From Trichopria drosophilae (Eukaryota; Arthropoda; Insecta; Hymenoptera; Diapriidae), in assembly GCA_030407085.1 (NCBI GenBank), contig CM059586.1, positions 14,216,001-14,280,000 on the forward strand: DNA of 64,000 nucleotides. Direction: 5' to 3'. The notes under the pieces were generated by a model. It made no database searches, was not told the origin of the DNA, and was given only the letters and a program-made list of their open reading frames with translations. This document shows, in pieces, positions 1 to 12,803 of this stretch. A program made the translations under genes and the position numbers. The first letter of the stretch is position 1, and each line of letters starts with the position of its first letter.

Positions 1-959
1 CTGATGTCGGCTTAGGCGAGTCGATGGCGACTGCTAAGAGAAATGGGACTTTTAATGTATATCTCGGTTTAATCGTCCGATTGAGTCATTTTATGTTCCT
101 GCACTATTTTAAAAACGAAAATAAATTATCAATACGCTTCATCCGCTGACAATTATTGAATTACTTGTTTAATCGAATGCTCTGTTGATTTATGCGATTT
201 TAAAGGTATATTATTATCAGGGTACAGATTTCAATATGGCCACGATCAATGCTGAACAGATTAGGTGGATATATACTCTCGCGGTCTGCTCAACGAGGTG
301 ATGTTTAATCGGATTAGAATCTCATCAGGGTTTTTGGTACAGACAATTTATAAATTCAAATCGCCATTGCCGTTTTTAAGGTACCAACCTTGAACGCTTA
401 ATAATGAATTGACTTATAAACATAGACGAAGCCGGTATCATCTGTCAAACTCTGATTTATGAACTCGAAATTCAAATGTTATTTTATGCAATGACTGTCA
501 TGACTGGCAGACGCTTATAGACAAGAAGAGGGACTACGACCCCAACCTCCTAGAATCCCCCGGCTGCTTCCCATCTATCTGCGTGCTGGAATTATAGCAA
601 CAATGACAAGTTGCCTCAGGACCTTTCGATAATTCCATGTGGCGTTTGTATTTAAACGCTTAACTAACGTTCTAAAATTACATGATAGTTGTAGAAAACA
701 TCTTTGACTCTTACTTTCCGTGTGATAACTTAGAATCACCTGAATAGCCACTGATGGAAATGGTGACTGTTCAGTGACCATTTATCGAATGCTAATTTCA
801 TTACCCCAGACTGATCAATAGGAACTCTGAAATGAATACGATCCATGCGATCCCACATTGTGTAGGACAACGTGTAGTCATGTCGGCAATATTCTTGTAA
901 TAATTATACGTATTGTTGACGCGCGAATGTTCAAAATAGTTAGCAATTTTAAAATTATA

Positions 960-1270
960 TTCAGATTGACTCTCGACTGCAGTTATCCATAATCGCAAGC
1001 GATATCAACCCTCTTCAGTTCCCATTTTACGGCAAACGACCGCTCGTAAAGCCACGGGGAAGCTCGCTTAATGCCCAAACGAATTATTCCAACGCGTCGA
1101 CACCTATACTCTCGAGAATCATTTTCTGCCTGGAAAATGTTCAAGAAATATCCCACGCGAAACGTACATTGTCGAGATATTCCACGCGTTACTTTTTCAG
1201 ATTTACACATATACTCCAAGTTCCTATCAAGCGCGAAATTCCCCTCCACTCGTACCGTATTTAAATGTTT
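960..1270. promoter_or_regulatory. Modestly GC-rich intronic block, possible regulatory DNA
   Basis: Base composition rises here relative to the AT-rich flanks and CpG-containing words are frequent (ACGCGTCGAC-like, CACGCGTTAC-like). The overlapping reading frames on the two strands show no domain and look like composition effects. A conserved intronic enhancer is one explanation; nothing in the sequence proves it. Confidence 0.25.
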
Positions 1271-3099
1271 AGTACCTTGTTTCATACTTTCTGTATTTTT
1301 TTTCTGTTGTAAATTGCTTGATTATCCTACAACTTATCTTTTTTGAACCCGCCGATTTTCTTTCTTGTTTCGTTTCTTTGCTAATCTTTTCTTCTCTCTC
1401 TACCGCCATGTATCCATCTTATCTCGTTTCTTACCCACGTGGATATAATTTTCTATTTTTATCCATAAATTCGTTTGCCCTCTCTTTCCCTCGTTGCATA
1501 TCGGCTTCTGCACATCTCGCGCAGACTCTGAACCTGATCTATTTCTATTATCTATTTTCCGTTTAATTCGAAGCACTGCTTTGAAATGTAATACAATTGG
1601 TTTATTCATCTTTCATCTGGATAACATCGCCCCTTTTCGAAACGAATTTCATCAATCTTCCCGTTGGAACAGCCTTTGTATCCATTTTCTTCTCGACTTC
1701 ATAGCCCTAAAGCCACTTTTACTCCGAGCTGAGCACAAATGGGGGCCGAAAATTTGTTCACCTAAATGCGTAAAGAATTAGTTGATAAGGCAAATTTTGA
1801 AGCAATAGGATACAATCATGATTGATAAATTCGGCGAAGCTAATAAACGTCTATTCAATATAATGTAAATGTTTTATTTCAGCTTCATCAATACGTAAAG
1901 AAAAAAATAGAAATGATGATGTTCAAGAGGAAACAAAACGAATAAGAAACAAAAAAGGGTGCGATAAACGAGATCCTGCGATTCGCGATATGGGAGTTAT
2001 ATCCAAACTCAATCAAGATGAAAACGAGTTATGTTATCTCTGGCGGAAACTCCTAAAAATTAATTACATGATGCCTATAAAGTATCGTTTTAAGATTGAG
2101 TACGTAAATTAAAATGATACGTACGGGAATAATTGACTGATTAACGTACTACTTATTTTACGGCGAATGTATAGTAAGTTTCATTACACAAGGCGGGAAG
2201 GTACCTCACGATTAATAATGAAACAAAAATCTTTCGAACGAATCAATTGGGAGATACACGGGTACGAGATAATCGAATACGCAGTATATGAAGTTACTTG
2301 ATAAATTAATGTTCCGAGAAGGAGTGTAAGGAAATACAAAAACAATAAGCGTTCTTAAATTGGACATGTATGAAACTGAAGAACAGGGCAGGAAATGTGT
2401 TCTACCGCAAGTTGATGTTCATAGAATTATTTTGTGATGAATTTGTTTAATTCTATAACAAGTTCTTCCAAGTTACATAAGTTCGTTTAATAATGATTAA
2501 TCTTTAGTTACAAAATCAATCCTCTTAAAAATTGGATGTTCTTGTGGGATAATTCCTTAAATTATGATCTCAGATGTTCAAACCATAAATGGCGCCCAAC
2601 GTAGGACCTATGGAATTTCGATTGTTAATGATGTATATTTTTAAGTTAATCGATACTAACTACAAATGCCTCCAGAGTCTATGACCACATTTTGACCACA
2701 ATAAGGGTATCACGACATTTCGTAGCCATACATAGAGAGTGTCCGCCCCGTGCTTTCGATTAATGATATTGTGGGTTTTATTTCAAACTTTTACCACTTA
2801 GTCATTAATAATTTTGTTCTCGCAACGTATCGTTCATCTGCATGCTACATCCAATAACAATCAATTATTATCATAAAATATTTCAAGCCAACTCGCTCTA
2901 TTGTTGAATTTCTTTCAAGGAAGCCATTTTATACGAGTTCTTAATGCAACGCACGTATCGCAATATATATCGTTACTGATGAAACAAAATGTCTGCGTAT
3001 TCCCTAATAGAAGTAAATCCCAGAAAGAGAAACTACTCATAAATACAAGACCGACGATTCATGGAGTTCCTTATTCCGTATTATATCACTCTCATAATC

Positions 3100-3770
3100 G
3101 CATTTTGCGACAGGGCAAGGTACAAGTCGCAGGGGAACTTGAAATTCGAGGGCGTGTTCGGGAAAAAAAGTACGTAAGGCTCCTGATAGGGTGGTGGACC
3201 TGTCGCATTTTCTACACGGACTCGAGAGACGACGTACGTGAGCGGCTTAATTGGGGGACCTCCGCTTTTATTTATAAGTTCGGAAGTCTATCGATGGTAC
3301 ATGCCCCTCGAAATGGCGTGCGAGATTAGAGTTTGGGGTGAACAGTTTTCCCCCTTGGTCTCCCTCCAGCAGACTCTTCTCGCTTCCGGGGACGCGAGGA
3401 ACCTCCCACGTGAGTCTGTGACAAATAAACCTTACGAAACCTGCGTTATAATTCTGCGGGTTGGAGTCGCCACCATCGCAGAGACAATAGGGGAGTCGCG
3501 GGGGTGGTGGCTCGAAAGGGTGGATCGTACAAATAGGAGGAGGTTGGTCCGACAACCAGTTGGGCGCCCAGCCACTTGATTACGTCGCGATAATAAACAT
3601 GACGCCGATATGAACTCTGTTCGTTATTTTTCGCTTATGTCTCACCGATTTATGCGCACGACGTATCCGTGGGCCGGTTCGGACCCTGTGTACTCCTGTC
3701 GACGTAACGGGTGTTGTGAATAAAGAATCATTTTTATGTTCGACGTTTCAATACCCGGCGAATTATGTTC
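3100..3770. other. GC-rich intronic block, LTR remnant or regulatory element
   Basis: A sharply bounded GC-rich stretch in an AT-rich intron, with reading frames of 95-142 codons overlapping on both strands and none showing a domain. On the + strand near 3720 an AATAAAG signal lies in a context that recalls the R region of a retroelement LTR. On the - strand a TATAAATAAA box lies near 3274. No paired second copy, primer-binding site or gag/pol sequence is visible. It may be a solo LTR remnant, or a conserved regulatory element whose composition opens spurious frames. Confidence 0.25.
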
Positions 3771-5779
3771 CCGATGGAAATAAAATAACTTTGTTTATTG
3801 CAGTCAGAAATGGGTTTCACCGTCTGATAATATGGATCGCTCAGTAATTAGGATGTTAATAAAGGTTTTCGTCGGTGGCTCTTCACGAACGCCAATTTTT
3901 ATTACTTGCCGAAATAACCTTTATCATCGTAAGTGGGTAATTTTTCACAAATGTCTTAAAACTCGTTAAATAGTACTGAGATACCGGATAATTACTTTGT
4001 TAAGGTTATTTTGTAGAAAATTGGTGTTTAATAGGTAAACAAAATTGATCCATGCTCTGTTCTGATTACTAAAGCCGTTGAAAGAACACGCAACTCTATT
4101 TCTGCTCCACCTCTTATTATAATAATCTGTTTTCTTGAGGTCTCATTTAGGAGAACCACGATGTTACATTTTAATTTAAACGATTCGTTCGGATAAGTAA
4201 TGGACATGAACATATTTTCTTATAAAAATTTAAAGACTTTCTGAAAGTCAAAGATACCTGGCATGTTTTTAATTTCAAGGTTCAATTTTTACTTTATTCT
4301 GACTCTTCTGCCGGTAGTAGTATGTCCTAGTCTCTATTATTTTTGCTTGTAATTGTTACTTAGAATAGTGTTTATTTTACATTAAAATATTTACAAAATA
4401 AATAATATCGAATGTTATACAAAACTTTCGCTAAGAAACACTTAGCTTCATTAAATATTACTAAAATAAAACAAAAATACTTAATTTCAAGAAGTATTTT
4501 GGAATGTTTTTAAAAAGGTACTTTAAGAGTAAAAGACAGTGGTTCAAACCTCCGTGGGGTACTATTTTTGTTAATAAGAAAAAAAAATTATTTAAATAAT
4601 AAAACATTTTTTAAAATATTTTATAAAGATACCGCTAATTCCAATAGACAAGATTTTTATCTTCAGTCAAATGAAAAAAAAGTAAAAATTAACATTCGAT
4701 ATACATGATAATAACAAAAGGTCCTTCAATCGTATTAAATACCCTTCCTAGCAGATTTTTTTTGTTTGGTCCAGTAGTACATCATTGGTTTTACGAGGCG
4801 CCTGAGATTTTGGAGAGATCGTAAAGTTACGAGATCGTTCTTTGCTTTGCTTGGCTACAGCTTTCGAGGTCGATTTTGCTGATCCCTGAATCATCCCTAA
4901 AGTCGTATAATTAATTGGTTCGAAGGGGTTCACTTCGTTTACGACCCAATTGACGTGCTACATCACACGCGTACCGGAGGGAGTTGAAGATAAACAGCGA
5001 TCAAGAGAAGAGCAAAAAAAAGTAGTTTTACCAACTTCGCCCTGGTATTTTCTATCTATGCTTAACAACATACTGTTCAGAAAAATTCATTGATGTTCTC
5101 AAATGTTTATGCAACTTTAAATAATTGAATTTAAAAAATATTTCTGTGCAGGGCTAGTAAAAAATGAGGTTCTTTATAATTTTTTTTTATTTAGAATAAC
5201 TTGAATCTTGGACTGAAATCTATAATATAAACTCAGTATAAACCGAATCAGTTCCACGTTTGAATGGTAAATTTATTTGGAGAATAAAGTACCAACCTTT
5301 ATGCAATGAAATTCGTCACCCCCATGAAAGATATAAACGCCGTAATGAGTGAAACGTTTCGATAGAACATACCACATATACATAACTGATAATATAGAGC
5401 GTATCAGAATATTACGGAAAGAATAACGTCCATCATAGAATTCCCCTATTCCGCTTCGCCATTTAAAACGGCATTCGAGCACGACACAACGCCATACTTT
5501 TTCTCGTGGAAAAGCCCATTAATCATACCGTATACGAGAGGGCATTTTAAGTAGGCGACCTCTTTTTCCGAATAATTTCGGTAATCCCCCTCGATCTGAG
5601 ACGTCAAACGAACCTAAAATCAACCAGATAAAACCTAACAATATACATTCGCGAGAAGACGGAGAAATGGCTGTACTGCGGATAAACGGCGACAAAAAAA
5701 TGGCGCGGCAAAAAAAAAGCGAGGAATAAAAAAAAATGCTTCGAGGAAGAAAAGAGCAAAGAGCATCGGTGTTATACGG

Positions 5780-6020
5780 ATGTTGATACTTTATAAAAGC
5801 CGTGTGTACGAGCGAGTAAAGGGGTGTAGAAGCAGCAGCAGCAGCAGCCGGCGGCAGGGTCGCTCCTGGCTGAATCCTGGGTGCCAGAGGTGAAACGGGC
5901 GTTTTACGAGGCAGTAACGGCCGATAAGGTGAGCTCGCGCCCCCGATGGGGCTTATTCCACTACTGCACCCAAGTGGCTGTTCAACGCTATACCCAGACC
6001 GACCCAACACCACGTTTGCC
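5780..6020. repeat. CAG microsatellite inside a CpG-rich block
   Basis: About six CAG units run through 5831-5848, followed by a short GGCGGC run and a CpG-rich block. A reading frame of 199 codons crosses the repeat on the - strand. It has low-complexity alanine and serine runs and no recognisable domain, so I treat it as spurious. A GTGAGC donor-like hexamer at about 5930 lacks a convincing partner acceptor. Confidence 0.45.
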
Positions 6021-6266
6021 TTCCTCTCACTCTGTTTGCCTTCTGTTTCACTTTTTCCGAGTTCTCGTCTGTGTCCTAGCTTTCTCTTTCTTTTCCTACT
6101 ATATTTCGAAACATTCAAAAAGGATGCTTAAATCCGAAAATCTGCACTACAACTGGTAGAAAAATGTCATCATTAATTTATTTTAAAACATCGTAAAAAT
6201 TACCTAGCACTGTAATCTTCCAATAAAAATAAAGGATCTCCCCCCAAAGTCGATTGTAGTAATACA

Positions 6267-6393
6267 CCAAACAGCACAAGACCATGCCAGGACGTCCTCA
6301 GGAGCCCGTAAGGAGCTCCCTAGTACCAAAAGCAGACATTTGGACGTCCTCAGGAGCTCCCCAGGACATCTCGGGACGGATTGTGCTGTTTGG
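6267..6393. repeat. Short palindromic element with 13-bp inverted ends
   Basis: Perfect inverted arms CCAAACAGCACAA (6267-6279) and its complement (6381-6393) bracket about 100 bp. Inside, the word GGACGTCCTCAGGAG occurs twice in direct orientation (6290-6304 and 6342-6356), and GGACGTCC is itself a palindrome. This looks like a small non-autonomous element or a structured repeat. A related, more decayed sequence appears near 37.95 kb. No target-site duplication could be fixed. Confidence 0.5.
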
Positions 6394-6642
6394 GACAATA
6401 TTGATACCTTAATCCCATTATATATGTAAAACAGTTTTATGAGGATCGTTAAATGGACTGCAAATCCATAAGTGAAGGGGCCCAACATTTGTTCAATCAG
6501 CCCCTACCCATGTTTCGTTTCATCAAGAAGTTCTTCCTATTTAGACTTCCGAGTACCCCCACCTATGACATAACTGTAGTTCCGCAGCTACCGGGAGGCC
6601 CATCTCTCAGTCCGTAGCGCTGGAAAAGGGGTGGGGAATCTT

Positions 6643-6790
6643 TGCCGCGAACATTTGAATGACAATGTAACACCATAAAGTTGGCTGTGTAATTTTGCCT
6701 GTACAGGCAACTTTACTTTTGGAGATTTGAGTGCCATCTAGCGTCACAACGAATTTAATACTCTCTTTTTGTAGCTTCCTTCCATATAAC
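6643..6790 (+). repeat. Direct repeat, copy 1, with CTCF-like core
   Basis: This copy aligns with 7497-7722. Both share a CGCGAAACATTTGA-like start and the block ACTTTTGGA..TTTGA followed by an inverted CTAGATGGC-like core, then a conserved tail (AATGCTCTCYYTTTTT-like). Here the core on the - strand reads ACGCTAGATGGCAC (6731-6744), 12 of 14 positions to the CTCF consensus CCASYAGRKGGCRS. Whether it is a dispersed transposon fragment or a duplicated regulatory module is open. Confidence 0.5.
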
Positions 6791-7496
6791 TTTGTCAATA
6801 CATAAATGGAACAAATATAAGTATAGAAGCAAATAAATTATGCCGATTTTCATCATTGTCCCATGCCTCGTAACTGCCAATAAAAGCATAGGAAATTTCT
6901 AGCGGATTTATCTTACAGTGCAACTTTGCTGCATCGATAAAATAACATCAGTCGTTTCCAGAGGCGGCTAAATCTGGAGTATTCGATATGATCGACTGCT
7001 GATTTTTTATTTCGCGTTCCAAGTTTGTCCGATGAATTGGCCTTGCCATTAACTGTGTTGATTAATCGACTAATTAAATTTATACACGTCTGCTGATATA
7101 TGATACTCGGCGTGATCAAAGCGAGAGAAAGACTTTAAATGATCTGCCGATTTCGTTCCTTGTTCAACTCTTATTTTCGAATTCGTATTCCAACATTCCT
7201 ATTTATTTCTATGTTTTTTGTGATTTCCAATTTACTTTCTACATTTATTCGATGACTTTTTCAATTTTACAATTTGTTATTGTCAATTGGCTTTTATTAA
7301 AAGTGATCAATATGACAGGTTTATCGTACAGTTCAATATTTGTAAATTGCGCATGGAAGTGGTTCAGGAAAAATTGACAAAACTAAATGATTTCACATTA
7401 AAAAAATTTTAAAACATTCGATTTTTATGATACAATGAAATATTGAAAATAATGGAGTTTTTTCGAGTAACGCCAGGTGACGTCTTAATCCATAAA

Positions 7497-7722
7497 TAAA
7501 GTCGCGAAACATTTGATTGAAGTGCGGCATCTTAGCTGTTAACTTTGTCAAAAAGGACGATATATTATGATTATAGGCTTTTCTCTTCTTACATCATAAT
7601 CGACGCTCTCATTTATACTTGAACGAACACATGCACGGCTTTACTTTTGGATTTGAACGCTATCTAGCGCCTCAAAAATAGTATTTAGTTAATGCTCTCC
7701 CTTTTTTCTATTACATGGAATT
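7497..7722 (+). repeat. Direct repeat, copy 2
   Basis: Second member of the pair described at 6643-6790. It carries a diverged core (CTAGATAGC on the - strand, around 7658-7671) in which one G of the CTCF-like motif is lost. A further partial match to its left part, sharing AATCC-ATAA-GAAGTCGC, lies at about 13985-14040, so the unit occurs more than twice in the window. Confidence 0.45.
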
Positions 7723-9035
7723 TGATTGAAAATGAACAATAAAAACTATTTAAGAATTTAATGTTTCTTTCGCTTTATGAGAAATTTAAGCCACTCCTTT
7801 ACCATTTTTGTAATTTCTTTGAAATTGTCCACTAGTCAGGTGTTTAAATAATAACTTGTCATGCACGCATGCTGCTTTGACACCAATGTCCTCAATATTT
7901 CCTAAGTTCCTGACAACCAGAATGGTAATTCTTCCTATAATTCACTATGTCCGGCTTTTTTTAATTCACCCTTGGTCTGATGTTTTGAATGGAAGTTCTA
8001 ACCCCTGTGGAATCCACGCAGCGTTCACGAGGGGGGAATTTCTGTTTGTGTTTTCTATTCTCGTCGTGATCAAGGGATGATTATGAGCTTGTTAAATAAT
8101 TGCGTCTTATTTGTTCATCTGACATGTCACAAGGAAAGGAAATGAATGTTCCTTGTGTGCCACGTCATTTTAGCGAATATTCGTAATTAACTAGATTTGG
8201 AATTAGTCATGCAGAATATATTAGTTCTAAGTAATTAGTTTCATAGAGTGATTGTTACTGAATTGATCAGTAAATGCTAGGCACTGTTGCTAAGAATTTT
8301 TTGTTGTACCATTCGATATATGTTTATACTACACAGTAATTTTAGTTATAAGTTAACCTTTCGATGATTTTATAATTATTAATACGAATTTATTATATCA
8401 AAATGTTTCCATCATTCATCTAATTTGTATTTAATATTTCCGCAATGCTGTTTTGATGATTGTGTACATCATCACCACAATACGTTATATATTACAGCGT
8501 GAGGTTATTGAATGCTTTACGTCTAAAGCAAATCCATTTCTATAATGGGAGTCGCGAGCGTAGAGCTGTCAATATCGCGAACACTCCTAGCGACAACAAT
8601 CCGTACTATAAGTTGATAGATAGATTTGTATTTCCCCTAATATCAATAAACTTATCAATTAGAATTATTAGTATTAAATAGTATATTAGCATTATATATA
8701 TTGTATGTTTAATAAAAACAAATATTTCGAATGTTAACCAATATTTCCTACATATGTAAAACATTTTTGTTTTATTGTCTCCTAATATAAATTTTGTATT
8801 GATTGTACATCATATGGTGATTCGTTAGTAAACGAAAAGAATATTTCCTCTTATAGTAATTCTTGTATTTTAGATAAACATGATCGAGGTATTTAATGAA
8901 AACCGTTAGAAATAGTGGGTAAAGAGAGGTTAAGGAGCAGAGCACTGGCATGCCCATTCGAAGGGACAATACTAATTGCCCAAGAATCTCGATCGAATCG
9001 AAAGTGCTCTCGCAACTTATAAATTGTCGTTTTAA

Positions 9036-9386
<351 letters not shown>

Positions 9387-9483
9387 GGGTACGCCCTGCA
9401 CCGGAGCCCCCCTAATCACTCCGCAGCCAATCCGCATCATCCTCTGCTAGCACCGCAATGTACACAACTGTATTAAGGTAAGT
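9387..9483 (+). other. Ubx 3' UTR start with strong 5' splice site
   Basis: After the stop codon 91 nt run to AAG|GTAAGT (donor GTAAGT at 9478-9483), a near-perfect match to the metazoan 5' splice site. If used, the Ubx 3' UTR is spliced and the junction lies more than 55 nt after the stop, which in general can expose a transcript to nonsense-mediated decay. If not used, the UTR continues toward the AATAAA at 10019. Both outcomes could coexist. Confidence 0.5.
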
Positions 9484-9539
9484 GGTCCAATCGGACCTAT
9501 TTTTGTCCATTTATATACAATAATCCGCGCAGAAATTTA

Positions 9540-9840
9540 TTCAGGCATCCTAAATATGTACCAGGGCCTGACCAGGCTCCAGTAAGGCGTTCCTGATCAG
9601 GTACTCCTGAATGTACCCAGATCAGGACATGATCAGGTTCCACTAAATTATTCCGATCAGGTTCGCCTGAATATACCCTGATCATGTTAAAAGAAAGTAT
9701 AACTGATATAAGGAATCCTGTGAATTTTCATATCAAGACCAAACCATGAATTACCACTAACTGCTTTAGAAATTTCAAATCAGGGGCAGATCAGGGGGCC
9801 TGCTCAGAGCCTGATAGGGACTCAAAGTCCCGATAAGGTC
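9540..9840. repeat. Cluster of CCTGATCAGG-type palindromes, block 1
   Basis: The words CCTGATCAGG, GATCAGG and CCTGAATGTACC recur many times in both orientations over about 300 bp. The same vocabulary returns at 10100-10245, and a related one built on GATTCTGATCAGAATC occurs at 40.3-40.6 kb. The cluster lies just after the Ubx stop codon, so it would be part of an unspliced 3' UTR. No clean inverted termini or target duplication could be placed. Confidence 0.5.
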
Positions 9841-10018
9841 AACATTTTATGTAATTTGTTCAGTCGCCACTAGGCGTGATCGCGCATTTACTTCATTCCT
9901 GTTAAGGAAATGTATTTCTATTTTACACATTGTATATGATGGATATATATATATACGATTCTTATATATGTGTAAATAATATTTTGTTATTTTGTAGCCT
10001 TTTTACTTGTCAGATAGT

Positions 10019-10024
10019 AATAAA
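10019..10024 (+). terminator. Candidate proximal polyadenylation signal of Ubx
   Basis: A canonical AATAAA follows an AT-rich, TATATA-containing tract about 635 nt after the stop codon, a plausible position for a short Ubx 3' UTR. It competes with the model in which the UTR is spliced at 9478. AATAAA is frequent by chance in such AT-rich DNA. Confidence 0.35.
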
Positions 10025-10099
10025 TCATTAAAATTATTCGTAATACTATTCTAAGTTTTGTCACCATGAAATTTTGAAAGCATGCGAAATATTGGGCAT

Positions 10100-10245
10100 T
10101 GTAAGGTCCTGATCAGGTCTTGTACATTTGCCTGATCAGGGCCTTAACAGAAGAAGCGTTACACGATATGCCAGGGCCTGATAAGGGGACATGTCAAGAC
10201 CTGATTTTGTTCACAGGCTTTATGATCAGGACCTGATTCCAGCCT
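10100..10245. repeat. Cluster of CCTGATCAGG-type palindromes, block 2
   Basis: At least four GATCAGG or CCTGATCAGG words, plus GGGCCTGATAAGGGG-like variants, repeat the vocabulary of the 9.54-9.84 kb block. The two blocks flank an AT-rich tract with the candidate polyadenylation signal and may be the ends of one interrupted repeat. Confidence 0.45.
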
Positions 10246-10377
10246 GAATAATTTTCTGCTCGGGAAGTTTTAAACAAATTAATAGTGTTTAAACATTGCT
10301 GATCTAAAGTAAAAACTCGTTTGTCCAATTCAGAAAAATTAGTATTTATTGTAATAGAATCGTTTTTCGAATTCTTT

Positions 10378-10430
10378 TGTATCGACCGGCAATCGGGAAG
10401 TCCGGGGTTCAATTCCCGACGCATCGAATT
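10378..10430 (+). repeat. tRNA-derived SINE remnant with B-box
   Basis: The segment contains GGGGTTCAATTCCCG (10404-10418), which fits the pol III B-box/T-arm consensus, preceded by CGACCGGCAATCGGGAAG like an anticodon arm and variable region, and followed by a GCATCGAAT tail. The T stem lacks a base pair and no intact D arm or acceptor stem can be drawn, so it is not a functional tRNA. It aligns with the reverse complement of 55553-55640, pointing to a dispersed tRNA-derived SINE family. Confidence 0.45.
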
Positions 10431-12200
10431 TCTTGAGTTCTGTTTTTTTGGTCAGTATTAAAAATATCATAAAAAATCGTCAAAAATGTATCATTTGTTA
10501 CCACCATCGTGACAATTTAAAAAAGGATTGTGCAGACGAGTTTTTGCCTTCAAAATAAAATATAAGTTATTCAAAAATTCTGTTGAACAGATTATTACAG
10601 CCCAAAAGCACTAAAGTCCAAGGATCAATATTTTTTTTATTTTTACGATTATTTTACTAAAGAATGTTTCGAACATTTTTTACATCAATCCGTGTTCCCT
10701 TGTTTTTTGTAATTTTAAGATTCCATGGTCAAAATTGAAATTCTCTCATAGAATTTCGAATACAGCATGCACTTAAAAAAGAATACGTAACACAAAATGG
10801 TTGAATTTTAAGGAAAAGTAATTTTTCATCTATCAGTATGCAACGAAATTTTAGATCGAATGTTTCCGTAGATGTTGAACAATCTTATAATTATTGATTA
10901 AAAAAAATTAAAATATATTAATAAATTTTTAATATAAAATCATTTAGGAAACTGATGACTATACTGCAGTAAAATATTACGTTTTATTTTCATATTATAA
11001 TGGGAGTTTAAGTTTAGTTTATCATATGATCAATTTAGTCAAAGAAACTCTGAATAACGTGAAATATGTATTCATTTTGACAAATTTAACATTTTTTTCA
11101 GAAAGCGATAAAAATAACAAACGAGCCCTTTTTAGCGAATGAAATACGATACCTCTGCGAAAAATGTCGCATAAAACAACGCGCGATTTACTGTAATTCG
11201 TAAAAACGTAGAAGTTTCGTAATACGCATATATCATTCAATTAAAATCGACATCTATTCATTCAATTGCATATGCCATTTTATCAGCGTCATATTTTAGT
11301 ACGATTTATATTTCAGCTTATTTGGGTTTTGTTCTGGATCAAGGGGATTGTTTGTTCAATATTCAAATATTAATTGTATCATTTATAACAATGGGAGCAT
11401 TTTTTATTATTATTGCATGGATAATTCGGCTGTTTATGTCATTATTGTTTAAATATTATATAAAGGAAAAAAAAACCTAAACAATTTTTAGTAATTTTGA
11501 GTATTTCTGAACATCTTAATAGGCACTTAAAGGCAGCGTTTCGGTTGATAACGTTAATTTCTAACTTAAATATGTATAAATTACGGACGTATTATAAGTT
11601 CAAATTCATTTTAAAGCTATTTTACATGTTTTTTATGAATGTATGGCACATTTCAGCTATATCGATTAAGAAACGAGTGAGAAATGGAAAGAATTGATTT
11701 CTGTAGTATTCATGAAGTTCGCTTTGTTACCTACGAAATTTATTCTTGCGAATTTTGGCTCGTTTTTGAACCGATTACACTAAAATTTATCATACATTTA
11801 TAAAACATGAGTAAAATAGCTTTAAGATAGTAATTCATTGTGAATTTTCCCTGGAAAATATGTTTTTCAATAAAAAAATAGCGTCGGTAAAAGTGAATTT
11901 GACTAAAACAATATATTTAGATATTTAGTGGTCCCTTAACTGCGTTTTATTAATCAATTTTTAATTCCAGAACAAAACAAATGACAATTATTTTATTAAA
12001 TTAAACTACATATTCGTGTAAATATAAAGGATAATTATGTAAAACAAAAATAAACATAAAAGTAACATTATTTCTCAGTTATTACAACGATTGTTATTGA
12101 TTGAAATAACCATCTTAATTAAAATAATTTATTATGTACATATCATTGTAATTACACGTATATAAAAATGTGATTGAAATCAATTCATAAATAAACTGTC
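10431..12200. other. AT-rich spacer, no gene seen
   Basis: Strongly AT-rich DNA with short homopolymer runs. No recognisable coding sequence, RNA gene or clear repeat termini were seen. Short frames of 66-72 codons occur on both strands and are unremarkable. Confidence 0.6.
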
Positions 12201-12202
12201 AG

Positions 12203-12262
12203 TTTACGGATTAAGCACTTGCGTTTAATTACGACTTTGAGTGTAGCCCTCTATCGGACAAT
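12203..12262. repeat. Conserved two-copy module, copy 1, with CTCF-like core
   Basis: TTTACGGATTAAGCACTTGC (12203-12222) is followed, after a diverged 21-nt stretch, by TAGCCCTCTATCGG (12244-12257). The same two blocks with spacing conserved to within one base occur at 53452-53505. The second block on the - strand reads CCGATAGAGGGC, which contains the CTCF-like core TAGAGGGC. The blocks are conserved more strongly than the DNA between them, as for a regulatory module or structured repeat. Confidence 0.5.
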
Positions 12263-12640
12263 AATAGCTCAATAGAAATCGTGACATTTCAAATATGGTT
12301 ATATTACGTGTTAAAAATGAATTGTACATTATTGTAAGTCCATTATGACACAACGATTATGAACCTAACCTGAAAACAACAAAAATAAATGAAAATAAAG
12401 AAATCATTTTTTTAAATTTACTTTCTTATTTTTTAATAGTAGTTTAAATACCGTATGTATTCTTCCGTACACCACTTAACAAATATAAGATTTTCTCTCA
12501 TACTGAATCATGGAAATGTAGTTTCTTTTTAAGTGTAAGAAAATGGTTGATTTTCTCATTTTTTTACTAGAATTGATAACTCACAAATATAATAAAATGA
12601 ATTATGCTATTTTTATAATATGATAGTATGGTGAATATTG

Positions 12641-12803
12641 GACATGAAGAAAAACTGTTTCGGAAATTTTACCATTCTAACTGGTAATTTTGGGACATTG
12701 TAGATGGACAAAATTCCCATTATTTCTTGTTAAAATTACTAGATCTTTTATTGTGACGAAATTACCATCTGGAATGGTAAAATTTTAAATTTTTCTTCAT
12801 GTA
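12641..12803. mobile_element. Hairpin MITE, about 160 bp
   Basis: Inverted arms beginning ACATGAAGAAAAA and continuing through AATTTTACCATTC return in reverse complement at the other end (GAATGGTAAAATT to TTCTTCATGT). The interior has further ACCATCTGG/CTAACTGGT-like self-complementarity, so the element folds back on itself. No coding capacity. The superfamily is not determinable because no target duplication is clear. Confidence 0.55.

Noticed and set aside
3590..3790. Solo LTR with AATAAAG signal
   Set aside because: No inverted TG..CA ends, target duplication, primer-binding site or second copy could be identified. It is kept only as a possibility in the feature list.
5889..5930. Possible Ubx microexon before a GTGAGC donor
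   Set aside because: The length of about 41 nt is not a multiple of three, the upstream acceptor lacks a pyrimidine tract, and the translation does not resemble known Ubx microexons.
5519..6118. 199-codon frame on the - strand
   Set aside because: It runs through a CAG microsatellite and CpG-rich DNA, with low-complexity Ala, Ser and Pro stretches and no domain.
10378..10430. Functional tRNA gene
   Set aside because: Only a degenerate T arm is present, with no closed acceptor stem or D arm, and a related copy elsewhere is equally degenerate.
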